A stretch of 64,000 nt of DNA from Hemileia vastatrix (Eukaryota > Basidiomycota > Pucciniomycetes > Pucciniales > Zaghouaniaceae): positions 7,633,501 to 7,697,500 of the forward strand of contig JASXTE010000011.1 of the NCBI GenBank assembly GCA_030280995.1, written 5' to 3'. Of this stretch, positions 46,156 through 61,494 are shown one piece after another. The notes below the pieces were generated by a model. That model made no database searches and was not told where the DNA came from. It saw nothing but the letters and a program-made list of their open reading frames with translations. The position numbers and the translations under genes were made by a program. Position 1 is the stretch's first letter; each line of letters starts with the position of its first letter.

Positions 46156-46820
46156 AAAATAATACCTATCAGAGCACCTATTATCATATGTGGAAAAGAA
46201 ATGAATGCCATTCTTGACACTGGGGCTGCAGGTAGTGTAGTTTCAATTAATACATTAATGAAACTTGATAGTAAGTACCAGGAAAAACTAGAATCTGTTC
46301 AGACAAAGAACTGGAGAGGTTTTGGTTCAGTATTAAATCCAATTGGCAAATATAAAACTGCTGTATTCTTTAAATATAATAATGGATATGTTAGAGCAGT
46401 TTGTGAATTTGTAGTAATGGATAATAATAATTGTAGTGATTGGTTTATTATTGGCAATGATTTATTGACAAAATTTGGCATTAAACTAGATCCTGCAAAC
46501 AGTTGTTTCACCATAGGCGTGAATGGTAAAAGAAAATTCAAAATATGTTCTGAAAATTCAGTATATACCATTTCTCCTAGAGAAGAACAACTGCAAGGTG
46601 GAAGAACCACCAATGAAGTGGTTGAATTGGAAAATGAAATCCAAAAGGCCTCTTTCAGTCCTCAACTCTCAAAAATTGAAGAAGAAGATATTTTGAGATT
46701 GATTAAATCATATCCTATGGAATTTGCTCATGGTTCAAATGAACTAGGATTGGTCAAAGACCATGAGATGAAAATCTCTCTAAGCTGTGATTTGGATAAT
46801 ATTCCTGGCAGTCTAAAAAG
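46156..46820 (+). CDS. Protease and start of RT linker
   Basis: In the gag frame after TAA 46153-46155 lies the aspartic protease: ILDTGAAGSVVS with the catalytic triad, NWRGFGSVLNPIG, FIIGNDLLTKFGIKLDPA and NGKRKFK, then the RT N-terminal linker (AFHGSNELGL-type: EFAHGSNELGLVKDHEMKIS). The first internal ATG is 46201, but no separate start is expected in this family. If expressed it would need readthrough of the stop. The domain is whole, which is unusual for an element without Pol. Confidence 0.8.
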
Positions 46821-47067
46821 AAACCTTACCATGCAAATGATCCTGACTTATTTCCAAAAAGAAGGGGAAGGCCTAAAAAGCAACCTGAAGAAATTGTGGA
46901 AAAAGCAGAGATTGAAAAAATACTCAAGAAAAGAATCCTTACTAAAGAAAAAAGGAAATGAGTATTTACTAACATTTAAAGGGAAATCAAATGAATTTGA
47001 TAGATGGATACCTGAAAAAGAAATTTCTAATTTATCCACCCTTCTTAAAAAATTTAAACAGAAATAA
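46821..47067 (+). pseudogene. Deletion junction and chromodomain remnant
   Basis: AAACCTTACC at 46821-46830 corresponds to AAACCATACC found both in the RT start (1411-1420) and in the integrase tail (4053-4062) of E1. Sequence before it matches RT, sequence after it the integrase end. In one frame KPYHANDPDLF and RRGRPKKQPEEIVEKAEIEK are legible; in the frame continuing from protease, KGNEYLLTFKGKSNEFDRW and IPEKEISNL are legible, a chromodomain end. A base lost at the junction and one gained near 46950 explain the split. Confidence 0.85.
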
Positions 47068-47244
47068 ATTCTGTTCAACCAGATGAGGGGTTAAAAACCA
47101 GTACTCATAATATTTTATTATGTTTTATTTCTTTAAAGATTAATCTTTAATGCTACAGAATTATTATGAATACCTAAAAATTACAAATTAATAAAATAAA
47201 ATGTATAACTTATCATTTTTTTATTGTTTTTTTGGGTGGGCGAG

Positions 47245-48745
47245 TGTCAGCCTGTATATCTCCAGGACTGAGTAAAAAGTGCTTATAAGTTATGTTAAAC
47301 ACATGAACTATACATGGGAACAATAAATAAGAGTACACAAATAGTATACATAAGTAAAATTATGATAATACACAAAAAATGCCATTATAACACCTTATAT
47401 ACACGCATATATCCACCTTTTATAGGTCTTATGTACTTAATATTAAGTTGGAATATGTTAGGGTAATCTTAAGAACCTTAAGTATAAGGCTACATAATTT
47501 TTAAGTACACTTAAAGCTGTTATATTCATTGTTTTATGCAAAAAACAAGAAATGCGCTTTATTTCACTTAAAAGTTGACTATATGCGCTATAAAATTGAG
47601 AATATCAAAATTGCGCTTTGACAGATCAATTGGGCTCATTTAGAACTATTGATTTGGCTATTTAAATGCATAAAAATAACACTTTTCAAATTTGGTGTTT
47701 TTTATGCCAGAAATGGCTTCTGTGTACTGGCCACATACTGCCTGCTTTTTTCCCGTGTGAATAGCTTCATTTTTAGCAAAGTTAGCTTTTTCACACTATA
47801 ATTACCCCACATTCTACGCCCACTGTGGGGAAACACACTAAAATAGGCGACAGGCGCTTATTTAGTGTCCTAGCTTAATTAATAATGCATTGACCTTGTT
47901 TATATGCACTAATTTCATTAATAACCTCACTCTTGGCACTTTATTTCATCACCACGCTTAAATTCGCCTAATTTTAGTCAAGGATTTACCCGTGCAAGCG
48001 CCTGCCAAGAACTGCATGTAGTTACCCCACATCTCATGCTCTTTTTTAAGTTTTTGGGTGGTTTCTCAGTCAATTTTGGTTATTTTTGAATGGGAATTTC
48101 ACGTAGTATAATGTCAGGATTAGCCCCATTATTTCTACAGTAAATCCCCCTTATTATTAAGCTATTATTAACCTTAAAAAGTCTCCTTTAGTCTTTAATA
48201 TTATTGTTTAATACGCATATATTCTCTTTTTGTCTTTTTCTTTAATTTTGATGGATTTCCCTTATTATTACAGGATTTTGGCGGTTGTTACTCTTCTAAT
48301 TATGTCATGGGTTACTGGGAATGTTGATGGGCATGTCTATTAGTTTTTTAGAGGCGTCATTAACTTTGTATTGGGTGGCACATCAAGGGAATCATTGGGG
48401 AACTCAGTGTGTATAAAAGGAGGAGGTTTTTGGGTTGTGTTTCTACATTCATTATCATTACAATTTAACCAATATAACCAAATCAATTACAATACATATC
48501 AATTAGTACTTTTATAAGACTTTTGAATAGTATCTGAATTTATATAATCTATTTTTCTACCAACTATAAAGATTGTAAGCCATATATAAGAATAGTGAGA
48601 ATTATATTACTGAGACCTTTATATTTGATTATATTTTACAACTTAGTGGATTAAAACTACAGTATTCATATAGGACCATTAAAATCTTCTAGACAACTGA
48701 CTATTCAAGCTAGTTCACGTCATTGTACTTGACCTTAGCCTGACA
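47245..48745 (+). repeat. 3' LTR of the gag-only element
   Basis: Partner of 41671-43171 at a constant offset of 5,574 bp with no indels noticed. Differences seen by eye are near 48461, 48710 and 48721. It ends TGACA followed by the target duplication ATTCC. Confidence 0.95.
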
Positions 48746-48750
48746 ATTCC

Positions 48751-49250
48751 ACTCTAATGATTCCCACTGCACAAAAAGGGTTCACTTGGTCCTTTCTTTA
48801 CTGCTTGTGCATATATTTTATTGCCCACAGTACTACAATTTTTTGTAGTGATTATCCCACATCAGATTCAGGAATATTTTTAAACAATATAAGCTTTTTT
48901 CACAAAAGACCTTATCATATCCAATATCCCACAAAAAATACAACCTGTTTTTGTATTAAAGCCCGTTAATTATTAAGAAATTGTTAAAATAATTAGATTA
49001 GACCCTGGCACAGCGAGATCCATACCAACCAACCTAAAGTCTTTTCAATATTAAAAACAATTAAATAAAATTATGATATCATACTAAATTATGGGCACCA
49101 ACCATAATTCAGCACTTCTCATTTGCTCTGCTACAAAATGAGTGCATGTAGCATTTTTCTAACGTCGGACTGTTTTTCTTCCTTCCCTCACACCTTTAGT
49201 CCAGAATGAAAATTTAGTATGAGTTTTGGTCAAAATGGTTTGCCAGTGTT
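48751..49250. other. Intergenic, no gene seen
   Basis: AT-rich sequence with a short palindrome around 48838-48849 (ACAATTTTTTGTAGT) and a GC-richer CCCTGGCACAGCGAGATCC near 49003. The latter is not a tRNA: no anticodon arm or GGTTCGA box fits. Nothing else is supported. Confidence 0.45.
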
Positions 49251-49256
49251 ATCTGT

Positions 49257-49575
49257 ATGCAATATGAATTCATATTGCATATATCTTTTATGCATAAAAT
49301 ATACTTGTTAAGCATCATTTTTTTTGCATTTTTCAATCATTATGCATATTTATGCATATTCATTATACAGATTTATATGCATATTAATATATTTTATTCA
49401 TATACATATATGCACCTTTTTTTTGCATATTCAATATGCATATTTTTAATGCATATTCAATATGCATATTTTTAATGCATATTCAATATGCATATTTTTA
49501 TGCATATTCAATATGCATATTTTTATGCATATTTTTATGCATATTTTTATGCATATTTTTATGCATATTTATTCT
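49257..49575. repeat. ATGCATATT minisatellite
   Basis: Degenerate copies of ATGCATATT become regular after 49430: three 26-bp units of ATGCATATTCAATATGCATA plus TTTTTA, then five 12-bp units of ATGCATATTTTT. The motif ATGCAT is self-complementary. Short coding frames across it are repeat artefacts. Confidence 0.9.
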
Positions 49576-49635
49576 TCATAGTCATTATGCATACACTTTG
49601 GATAGGCATTTCACATCAATTTTTAGCATGCAATA

Positions 49636-51137
49636 TGTCAGCCTGTATATCTCCAGGACTGAGTAAAAAGTAATTATAAGTTATGTTAAACACATGAACT
49701 ATACATGGGAATAATAAATAAGAGTACACAAATAGTATACATAAGTAAAATTATGATAATACACAAAAAATGCCATTATAACACCTTATATACACGCATA
49801 TATCCACCTTTTATAGGTCTTATGTACTTAATATTAAGTTGGAATATGTTAGGGTAATCTTAAGAACCTTAAGTATAAGGCTACATAATTTTTAAGTACA
49901 CTTAAAGCTGTTATATTCATTGTTTTATGCAAAAAACAGGAAATGCGCTTTATTTCACTTAAAAGTTGACTATATGCGCTATAAAATTGAGAATATCAAA
50001 ATTGCGCTTTGACAGATCAATTGGGCTCATTTAGAACTATTGATTTGGCTATTTAAATGCATAAAAATAACACTTTTCAAATTTGGTGTTTTTTTATGCC
50101 AGAAATGGCTTCTGTGTACTGGCCACATACTGCCTGCTTTTTTCCCGTGTGAATAGCTTCATTTTTAGCAAAGTTAGCTTTTTCACACTATAATTACCCC
50201 ACATTCTACGCCCACTGTGGGGAAACACACTAAAATAGGCGACAGGTGCTTATTTAGTGTCCTAGCTTAATTAATAATGCATTGACCTTGTTTATATGCA
50301 CTAATTTCATTAATAACCTCACTCTTGGCACTTTATTTCATCACCACGCTTAAATTCGCCTAATTTTAGTCAAGGATTTACCCGTGCAAGCGCCTGCCAA
50401 GAACTGCATGTAGTTACCCCACATCTCACGCTCTTTTTTAAGTTTTTGGGTGGTTTCTCAGTCAATTTTGGTTATTTTTGAATGGGAATTTCACGTAGTA
50501 TAATGTCAGGATTAGCCCCATTATTTCTACAGTAAATCCCCCTTATTATTAAGCTATTATTAACCTTAAAAAGTCTCCTTTAGTCTTTAATATTATTGTT
50601 TTATATGCATATACTCTCTTTTTGTCTTTTTCTTTAATTTTGATGGATTTCCCTTATTATTACAGGATTTTGGCGGTTGCTACTCTTCTAATTATGTCAT
50701 GGGTTACTGGGAATGTTGATGGGCATGTCTATTAGTTGTTTAGAGGCGTCATTAACTGTGTATTGGGTGGTACATCAAGGGAATCATTGGGGAACTCAAT
50801 GTGTATAAAAGGAGGAGGTTTTTGGGTTGTATTTCTTCATTCTTTATCATTACAATTTAACCAATATAACCAAATCAATTACAATACATATCAATTAGTA
50901 CTTTTATAAGACTTTTGAATAGTATCTGAATTTATATAATCTATTTTTCTACCAACTATAAAGATTGTAAGCCATATATAAGAATAGTGAGAATTATATT
51001 ACTGAGACCTTTATATTTGATTATATTTTACAACTTAGTGGATTAAAACTACAGTATTCATATAGGACCATTAAAATCTTCTAGACAACTGACTATTCAA
51101 GCTAATTCACGTCCTTGTACTTGACCTTAGCCTGACA
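49636..51137 (+). mobile_element. Solo LTR of the gag-only family
   Basis: A 1,502-bp LTR from TGTCAGCCTG to CCTGACA is flanked by CAATA at 49631-49635 and 51138-51142, so it is a proper insertion reduced to one LTR by recombination between the two. It is slightly more diverged from the LTRs at 41671 and 47245 than those are from each other, with TATAAAAG retained at 50804. Confidence 0.95.
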
Positions 51138-51144
51138 CAATAAG

Positions 51145-51485
51145 TATCCACCATGCAAATTCAAATGCATATGCATCTATATCATACACGCAACATATAT
51201 TCAAGTTTAATATTTGAATATTAATGTATGCTAAGTGATGTTGTTCAACCTTTTGCCAAACCTGAGATTAACTGATGTTCAATGTGGTTCTTAAGCTCTG
51301 CTCAAGGAGGGATTGTTCTGGATTCAATCTGTGACAGTTTATTTTTTCAATGTTTTTTCATCAGATTTAAAAACATCTTTCTGACAGTTTCAGGATGGTT
51401 TCCCAACAGTTTCCTGACAAATTCCTGATAGTTTCAAATAGAGGGAACTGCTAGCAGTTCACCCCCAGATTTCCCGTGGTGGATA
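51145..51485. mobile_element. MITE-like element with TATCCACCA ends
   Basis: The left end TATCCACCATGCAAAT and the reverse complement of the right end TATCCACCACGGGAAAT match with a few changes. Before the right end lies GAACTGCTAGCAGTTC (51445-51460), a perfect palindrome, then CACCCCC, the same layout as the right end of the CACTA-type MITE at 39147. Internal GTTCAATGTG and AATCTGTG are shared with that MITE. No clean target duplication was found, so boundaries are approximate. Confidence 0.5.
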
Positions 51486-52070
51486 GGCTTCAGAAGTATC
51501 TTCAGCTAAAAGGACAGTTGATTCAAATAAACCTGACCCTAATTCTGACTCTTCTTTTCAAAATTGCACAAAAACTTAAAAATTGATGATGAAAATTCCA
51601 AAAAAAAAAAAGGAGATAAAATCCTAGATAATCATCAGATAAGAGTTTCAGAATCCTTATTCTCTAATTATGCAATATAAAAACGTGAAATAAGATAAGT
51701 GAAATTTGGAAAAAAAGGCTCAACTTCAAAGGTCAAAATCTCAGCAACCACTGAACCTTATTCAAATCTATTTGTGGGAAATGAAAGATAGGCTTCAGAA
51801 GAATCTTCAGTTAAAGGAATGTTGATTTAAATAAACCTAACCCTAATTTGGTATATAAAAAATTTAATAAAATGAAGTCAAATTGGGAAAAAAGGCTCAA
51901 CTTTAAAGATCAATATCTCAGCAACCACTGAACCATATTCAAATCTATTTGTGGGAAGAAAAATATAGCCTTCAGGTGAATTTTCAGTTAAAAGTACATT
52001 AGATTTGAATAAACCTAAACCTAATTCCAAGTCTGATTTTCAAAATTTTACAAAAACTTGAAAAGTTATA
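51486..52070. repeat. Degenerate tandem repeats
   Basis: A block GGCTTCAGAAG-TCTTCAG-TAAA followed by ATAAACCTAACCCTAATT occurs at about 51486, 51789 and 51965, and AAAAAAGGCTCAACTT with ATCTCAGCAACCACTGAACC at 51711 and 51889. Unit lengths differ (about 300 and 175 bp). CCTAACCCTAA in these units only superficially resembles telomeric repeat. Confidence 0.7.
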
Positions 52071-52539
52071 ATAAAAATTACAACATGAAGAGATGAATAT
52101 GTCCACTGTTATCCAGATATGAGTCCTAAATATATTTATGTATGAAATTCTTATAGAAAGAATGAGATATTATATAGACATGAAGAAAAGGAGATGAAAC
52201 TTACCTTGATTGAAAGGTAGGGAAAATAGAGTGAGAAAGAGTGAAGTTGGAGTTTGGGGGAAATTGAATATGGAGCAAGTTAAATGCTTAAAGAATGTGC
52301 AATGTATGTGTTTCAATGACATGGAACCAAAAAAAAGTGAAATAGGAGAAAGGGTGAATAATGACCAAGCAAAGGAGGGATGAAAAGTAGGATGAAGGAG
52401 CTAAAAAAAAAAAGAAAGAAAAGAGGGAGAGAATGAAAAAAGATAATTTTACCTTTAAAATCAAAAAATAAACACTTACTAAAAATAATTCACACACAAA
52501 AAAAAATCAATTAGCAAATATATTAGTAAAAATGAAAAA
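52071..52539. other. No gene seen
   Basis: Purine-rich on the plus strand between 52170 and 52460; the minus-strand frames here are low-complexity Phe/Leu/Ser-rich and not believable genes. It may belong to Harbinger copy 3, whose left boundary is unclear. Confidence 0.4.
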
Positions 52540-53324
52540 ATGAATTTCCTGGAAAGATGAGTTGAGAAAACAATTGACTTCAAATTATTTGAGGGATGAA
52601 AGAGGAGAGGAGGAAATGGATATAAGTGATGAAAGAAAAAAAGAATGACTGAAAAATTATGCAATAGCAGAAAGTATGCAATTTCATGTTGAGAGAAGGA
52701 AAACAAAGAGACTTGAAAAAAAGAGACTATAACAGAAAATTCAAAATCAAAGTCAATATGCAAATAAAAATAACCATTCTAAAGAAACATTCCTGAGAAG
52801 TCCTGAGAAATTGTCTAAAACTGGGTACAGATAGGTTAAGAAGTGTTTTGATGGTGTACTTGAGGTATGAAGTACTTGAGGCTTTCTTGGAAGATGGTAA
52901 CGTTTACTGGCCATTTTTGATAAAAAAAGAGAATCTTCTTCAAGATCAGAATGGGAATTTCAACCAGAGGTCAAGAGGAGATCAAGAGCTATGAAATTCA
53001 TTGCTTGATGTAGCTTATCACCATTTGAGAGTGAGGAAGGCATGACTCTTATATGGTATAAAAATGTAAATGTTGAACGACATTTTGAGTTATGAAGTGT
53101 TATGCTGCGGAGTGCTGTGTATGAATGGGATGATGCTGACAAATCAGTGAAATGGGATGTTATGGTGAAATCAGCACTTTTGGTTGAGAAAGTGCAGATT
53201 TGAGTGAAATAAGTGACTTATTTCATTTTGAAATCTACCAGTGTTTGGGCTAGTGTGTTTTGGAAATCCGCACTTAAATAAGTGCAGATTTGTAAGTGGG
53301 GATTGGCCAGAACTGACAACCCCT
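52540..53324 (-). mobile_element. Harbinger copy 3, right end fragment
   Basis: It ends GCCAGAACTGACAACCCCT, a slightly mutated terminal repeat. Sub-terminal AAGTGCAGATTT motifs and the segment around 52540-52690 (GGAAAGATGAGTTGAGAAAA) match 33020-33170 of copy 2. The transposase start (MPSSLSNGDKLHQAMNF, ATG at 53043) is present, then a gap of about 200 bp relative to copy 2 removes the helix-turn-helix part beyond about 52790. Confidence 0.78.
52790..53043 (-). pseudogene. Harbinger transposase N-terminal relic
   Basis: From ATG 53043 the frame reads MPSSLSNGDKLHQAMNFIAL as in copy 2 (33673). Frameshifts follow, and the region equivalent to LNLSTPSFRQLF and SQECFL is still recognisable at the DNA level down to about 52790. 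No catalytic part is present. Confidence 0.75.
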
Positions 53325-54113
53325 ATTATTAATATAATATTTCAAATTATTTAAGTATTATATTGTGTATCTATATTTAATAACTATCTTACAAATTATT
53401 TTATATTATTTAAGTAGTTTATTTTTTTAAAAACAAACCTTTTTCATTTAATTATATTTTTTTTCAGTTTATAAAATAAATTGGATTAAGAAGTATAAAA
53501 ACTACAGCAAAGTTGTAGATCTAAGTCTATGTAATTACTGGGACTGAGACTTTGCTTGAAGTCAGCTAGAGGGGGCCAGGGAGAGCAAGGAAAGAGCCTT
53601 TAGTATTTCCTTAAAACTTAAAAGGGAGAAACTTTTATTTAACTTTGAACTTGATTAAACTTAAATTTAAATTGTTTCATTTAACTAAATTCTATTTATT
53701 TTATTTAAAACTTAAACTTAAACATTTAATTTATGGTCTCACTTCATTTTAAATTACTTTTTTTATTAAATTTTAAATTATTTATCAATGGTTTTGTTGA
53801 CTACAACAAAATTTGAATTGTATTTCATTTTCCTATAAAATGGCTTTCCTTTTGTTGTTTTAGATCATCACTTTTTAATCATTACAATTTATATATTTAT
53901 TAATTATCATTAAAATAAATTAAATACAAGTTTTTTATTTATTTATTTAATAATTGATTTCATGAAACAACTGTTCAATGTGAAGATAATAATTTAAAAC
54001 ATTATTTAAATTATAATACTATTGCCATTTAACTTGTCTCTCTACTCAATCATTATATATTTTTCCTTCCAAACCATTGTAAAAATCATCCCTACTTACC
54101 ATGCACACTGACA
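53325..54113 (+). repeat. LTR 3' portion
   Basis: AT-rich sequence ends CACACTGACA at 54113, directly followed by ATTGGGGGTCTTTCC, the same LTR/primer-site junction as in E3. The 5' portion of the LTR is not recognised because Harbinger copy 3 lies upstream. Confidence 0.6.
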
Positions 54114-54540
54114 ATTGGGGGTCTTTCCAACTTTCAAAGGACAAAAAAACTTGCGCAGTCAACACAGGAGGTTCCATCAAGTCAAGGACAATTTTATTAA
54201 ACTGTTGTATTGTGGGTTGAACACATGGAATAGGATTATTATAATAAAGCAGTAGAAACAAAAATTTCAAAACTAAAGTTAGTGAAAAAATGACAAACAT
54301 CAATTTCACTTAACTTACTAGTTTACAGTTGACAACACAAAAGTTGTAATTGGTTACAGGAGAGGCTCAAACTGTGGATCTTTGATTTTGGCATATATAC
54401 TACAAAATAGTTGTGATGTTAAGGGCTATTATAGTAGTGAGTAATTTATATAATGTCTTTATTATTTCAACCTTTACATTGAAAGAGTAACCAATGCCCT
54501 TGGATTCTGCTTACAGTAAAGCTACTGTAAGAGTCTTCCT
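54114..54540 (+). other. LTR-element leader remnant
   Basis: It begins with the primer-site-like TGGGGGTCTTTCC and includes GGATTCTGCTTACAGTAAAG near 54502, similar to 18790-18830. No gag follows; a Harbinger end interrupts at about 54541. Confidence 0.5.
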
Positions 54541-54802
54541 TCAACATGATAGCAAAACCAGCACGTTTGGTTGAGAAAATGTAGATTTGAGTAAAATAAA
54601 TGACTTCTTTCTTTCTTTCTTCCTTTATTTTATTTTATTTTATTTTATTTTATTTTTTTTGAAATACACCAGTGTTTGGGGGGGAGGGGGGGGGGGGGAA
54701 GGAAGCTAGTGTGGTTTGGACATCTGCATTTAGATCAGTGTGGATTTGGTCAAATTTATGTGCAAATTTATAAGTGCAAATTTGCCAGAACTGACACCCC
54801 CT
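54541..54802. mobile_element. Harbinger copy 4, right end only
   Basis: The last 260 bp of a Harbinger element: GTTTGGTTGAGAAAATGTAG, GAAATACACCAGTGTTTGGG, then TGCCAGAACTGACACCCCCT. Inside it a (TTTTA)n/(TTTC)n stretch (54605-54658) and a long G run (54679-54698) have expanded. Confidence 0.78.
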
Positions 54803-54889
54803 AATAGATTGATCCCCTTCCTTCCTTTCCCTTCCCTTCCCAAACTCCTCTCTTCATCATACACCTATTAAATCCTCCCCCCCCCCACC

Positions 54890-54929
<40 letters not shown>

Positions 54930-55186
54930 AAATCTCTAGTGTTGACGTATCTGTATACCCACACTCTCTCTAAAAGTAATAAAAGTGAAAGTAAACATGT
55001 ATACCTTCCACCCTCACCCCCCACCTCCATTTGCATTGCCAATCTACTAAAAAATCACCTATCTATTTCAATTCCATCCACCAACCAACATCAATAAATA
55101 TATATCATTTATTCACATTCAGCTATCTATTTACACTCACATCTATCCACACCCATGCATTCATCCAACCTACATCTACCCCCCCC

Positions 55187-55223
<37 letters not shown>

Positions 55224-55495
55224 ACAATACCAAAATAAAACTATGTAACTCTAACCAGAAAAATCAATATCCATCTCAAATGCATTTTCCAGTTTTTTGT
55301 GAATTCCATCCAATACCATTATCATCATCACTTCCATCACTACCACCTCTGCAACCACTCTATACGCGCGCGCACACACACACACACATACATTACCAAA
55401 CCCGCTTAACCAACCACATCTTGCAAAATCCACTCACTCAGCCACCCAACACAAACATACCCACAACAAACCCAAACACACAGAGACAGATAGTA
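54803..55495. repeat. Gene-flank spacer with microsatellites
   Basis: A C run (54878-54886) is followed by (TA)n at 54892-54926, a second C run before (TA)n at 55190-55220, and (CG)n/(CA)n at 55366-55390. GC content rises here relative to the transposon block. It lies 3' of MED14 and probably holds its polyadenylation region; no gene is supported. Confidence 0.7.
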
Positions 55496-60320
<4,825 letters not shown>

Positions 60321-60440
60321 CTCGGCAACTCAACAAACTCGCGCCCTGCCCCACAATTTGGCTGTCTCGCTCTATGCATACAGCCTTCACTATGCATATT
60401 CATTCTCAGAATAGATGGAACAATGCATTTCTCTCTCCCC
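60321..60440 (-). promoter_or_regulatory. 120-bp spacer between antizyme and MED14
   Basis: The spacer serves as 3' end of antizyme and 5' region of MED14. No TATA box is visible. It is so short that the two transcription units must overlap or share signals. Confidence 0.5.
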
Positions 60441-61494
60441 TCACACCTCCACTCCCACCAACACAAAGCCCTCTCCCATCTCATCCACCCCATTACGAAT
60501 CACCGTGCCCCCAACATACATCAGACCTTGCAGCAGCTCCCTCAATCCAGAGTCTGCCTTCTCCAACACAAACACCACTTGGTCTGCCTCAATCTCATCT
60601 GAATCCGCCAACTCAAGCACATCTACAACCATCTTTTTCAACGGTTGTTCATCGCTCTTGGCAAGACCATACACATACACCGTTCGAATGTCCCCTTCGT
60701 CATCGTCAGACTCAACATCCACCAACATACAACGCAAGTTGGGGTGAGACATCTGACATGCAATCGGAACACTGGCTTGGACACCTTTCAAACCTTTAGG
60801 GAACACTTGGTTTAAAAAACTTTCATGATGGTGAATTTGCTCAAGGTGTCGAGTCCCAACAAGAGCACTGAAAGGAAGGCTATCGGTACTTGCATGAGGG
60901 GTCAATAAAGGAGTGGATGGCATAAACTGATGGAAATAAGCAAGATCATCTCGACACTTGAATTGATTCGACATTTGAACTTCGAGGGTTTCTTGAATTG
61001 ATGAAGGAGGAGTAGATTGAGGAGTAATAGGAGAAGAAACACATGGAAAATTGACCGAAATTTTACAAAAAGAAATAGAAGGCGCGGTGACATCTCTCAC
61101 ATGTCGTTCGCGACCTCCCAACGCTCCGTCGGGAGCTTAAATAATTGAACATACGAAAAGATATGGAGAGAATAAAATAGGTTGTGTGAATGGATTAAAA
61201 GCGAAAAAAAAAAAAAAAAAAAAAGGATCGAACATGAGAGATATAGACCTACGCATTTTATCATTGTCAACGTCAGGGCCAACAATGACCCATCCTGTCC
61301 AACGTACTATAATTACTGGAGGGACTTTCACTGACCGTGACAGGCCGATGAGTGTTAGAAGAGAGTCCAACAGAAGAGCAATCTTGAGCGAAGTGTGATA
61401 AAGGGCTAGCGCCATCCATACCGGCAGCTGCGCTCAAGGCAGAGCCGGTATTGGCGCTAAGATTAGATTGATTTTGCGATTGATTCATCTTCAT
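60441..61494 (-). CDS. OAZ: Ornithine decarboxylase antizyme, needs +1 frameshift
   Basis: Antizyme binds ornithine decarboxylase, sends it to the proteasome and lowers polyamine uptake. The first frame starts at ATG 61494 (MKMNQSQNQ) and stops at TGA 61275-61273 after 73 codons (DRMGHCWP). Moving +1 at CCC-TGA gives DVDNDKM, then an intron (61252-61136, GTAGGT to TTTAAG) and PPDGALGG onward to 60441, about 311 residues in all. The C-terminal core is diagnostic: VVDVLELADSDEIEADQVVF, LEKADSGLRELLQGL, YVGGTVIRNG and FVLVGVEV follow the antizyme fold pattern (leucine-rich helix, VVF strand, LL helix, G-V strand). A pyrimidine-rich tract ending in AG just before the start suggests an intron in the 5' leader. 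MED14 lies directly downstream. Confidence 0.92.
61272..61278 (-). other. Programmed +1 ribosomal frameshift site (CCC-TGA-C)
   Basis: The zero frame ends TGG-CCC-TGA. Skipping the T gives CCC then GAC, continuing as aspartate, as in other antizymes where a stop codon is bypassed by +1 movement (mammalian UCC-UGA-U also yields Ser-Asp). High polyamine favours the shift in known cases, which closes the feedback loop. The site is only 22 nt from the exon junction at 61253. Confidence 0.88.

Larger units (their letters stand above)
41671..48745 (+). mobile_element. Young gag-only LTR element (TR-GAG-like, chromovirus derivative)
   Basis: Two 1,501-bp LTRs bound a 4.07-kb interior, and ATTCC occurs on both sides (41666-41670, 48746-48750). 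By eye the LTRs differ at only about three positions, so insertion is recent. The interior holds a primer-site-like TGGGGACCTTTCC, a structured leader, a small frame pair, an open gag, a protease and a chromodomain end; RT, RNase H and integrase are missing. The polypurine tract GGGTGGGCGAG precedes the 3' LTR. It resembles plant elements called TR-GAG, which keep gag but need Pol from a partner. Confidence 0.93.

Noticed and set aside
49003..49050. tRNA-like sequence CCTGGCACAGCGAGATCC
   Set aside because: No cloverleaf could be drawn on either strand and the B-box is missing.
49257..49673. Tyr/Phe/Ile-rich frames around 49.3-49.7 kb as membrane proteins
   Set aside because: They are translations of the ATGCATATT repeat.
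51520..52030. CCTAACCCTAA words as interstitial telomere repeat
   Set aside because: Only isolated pairs of the word occur, within degenerate 175-300 bp units; no array of telomeric units is present.
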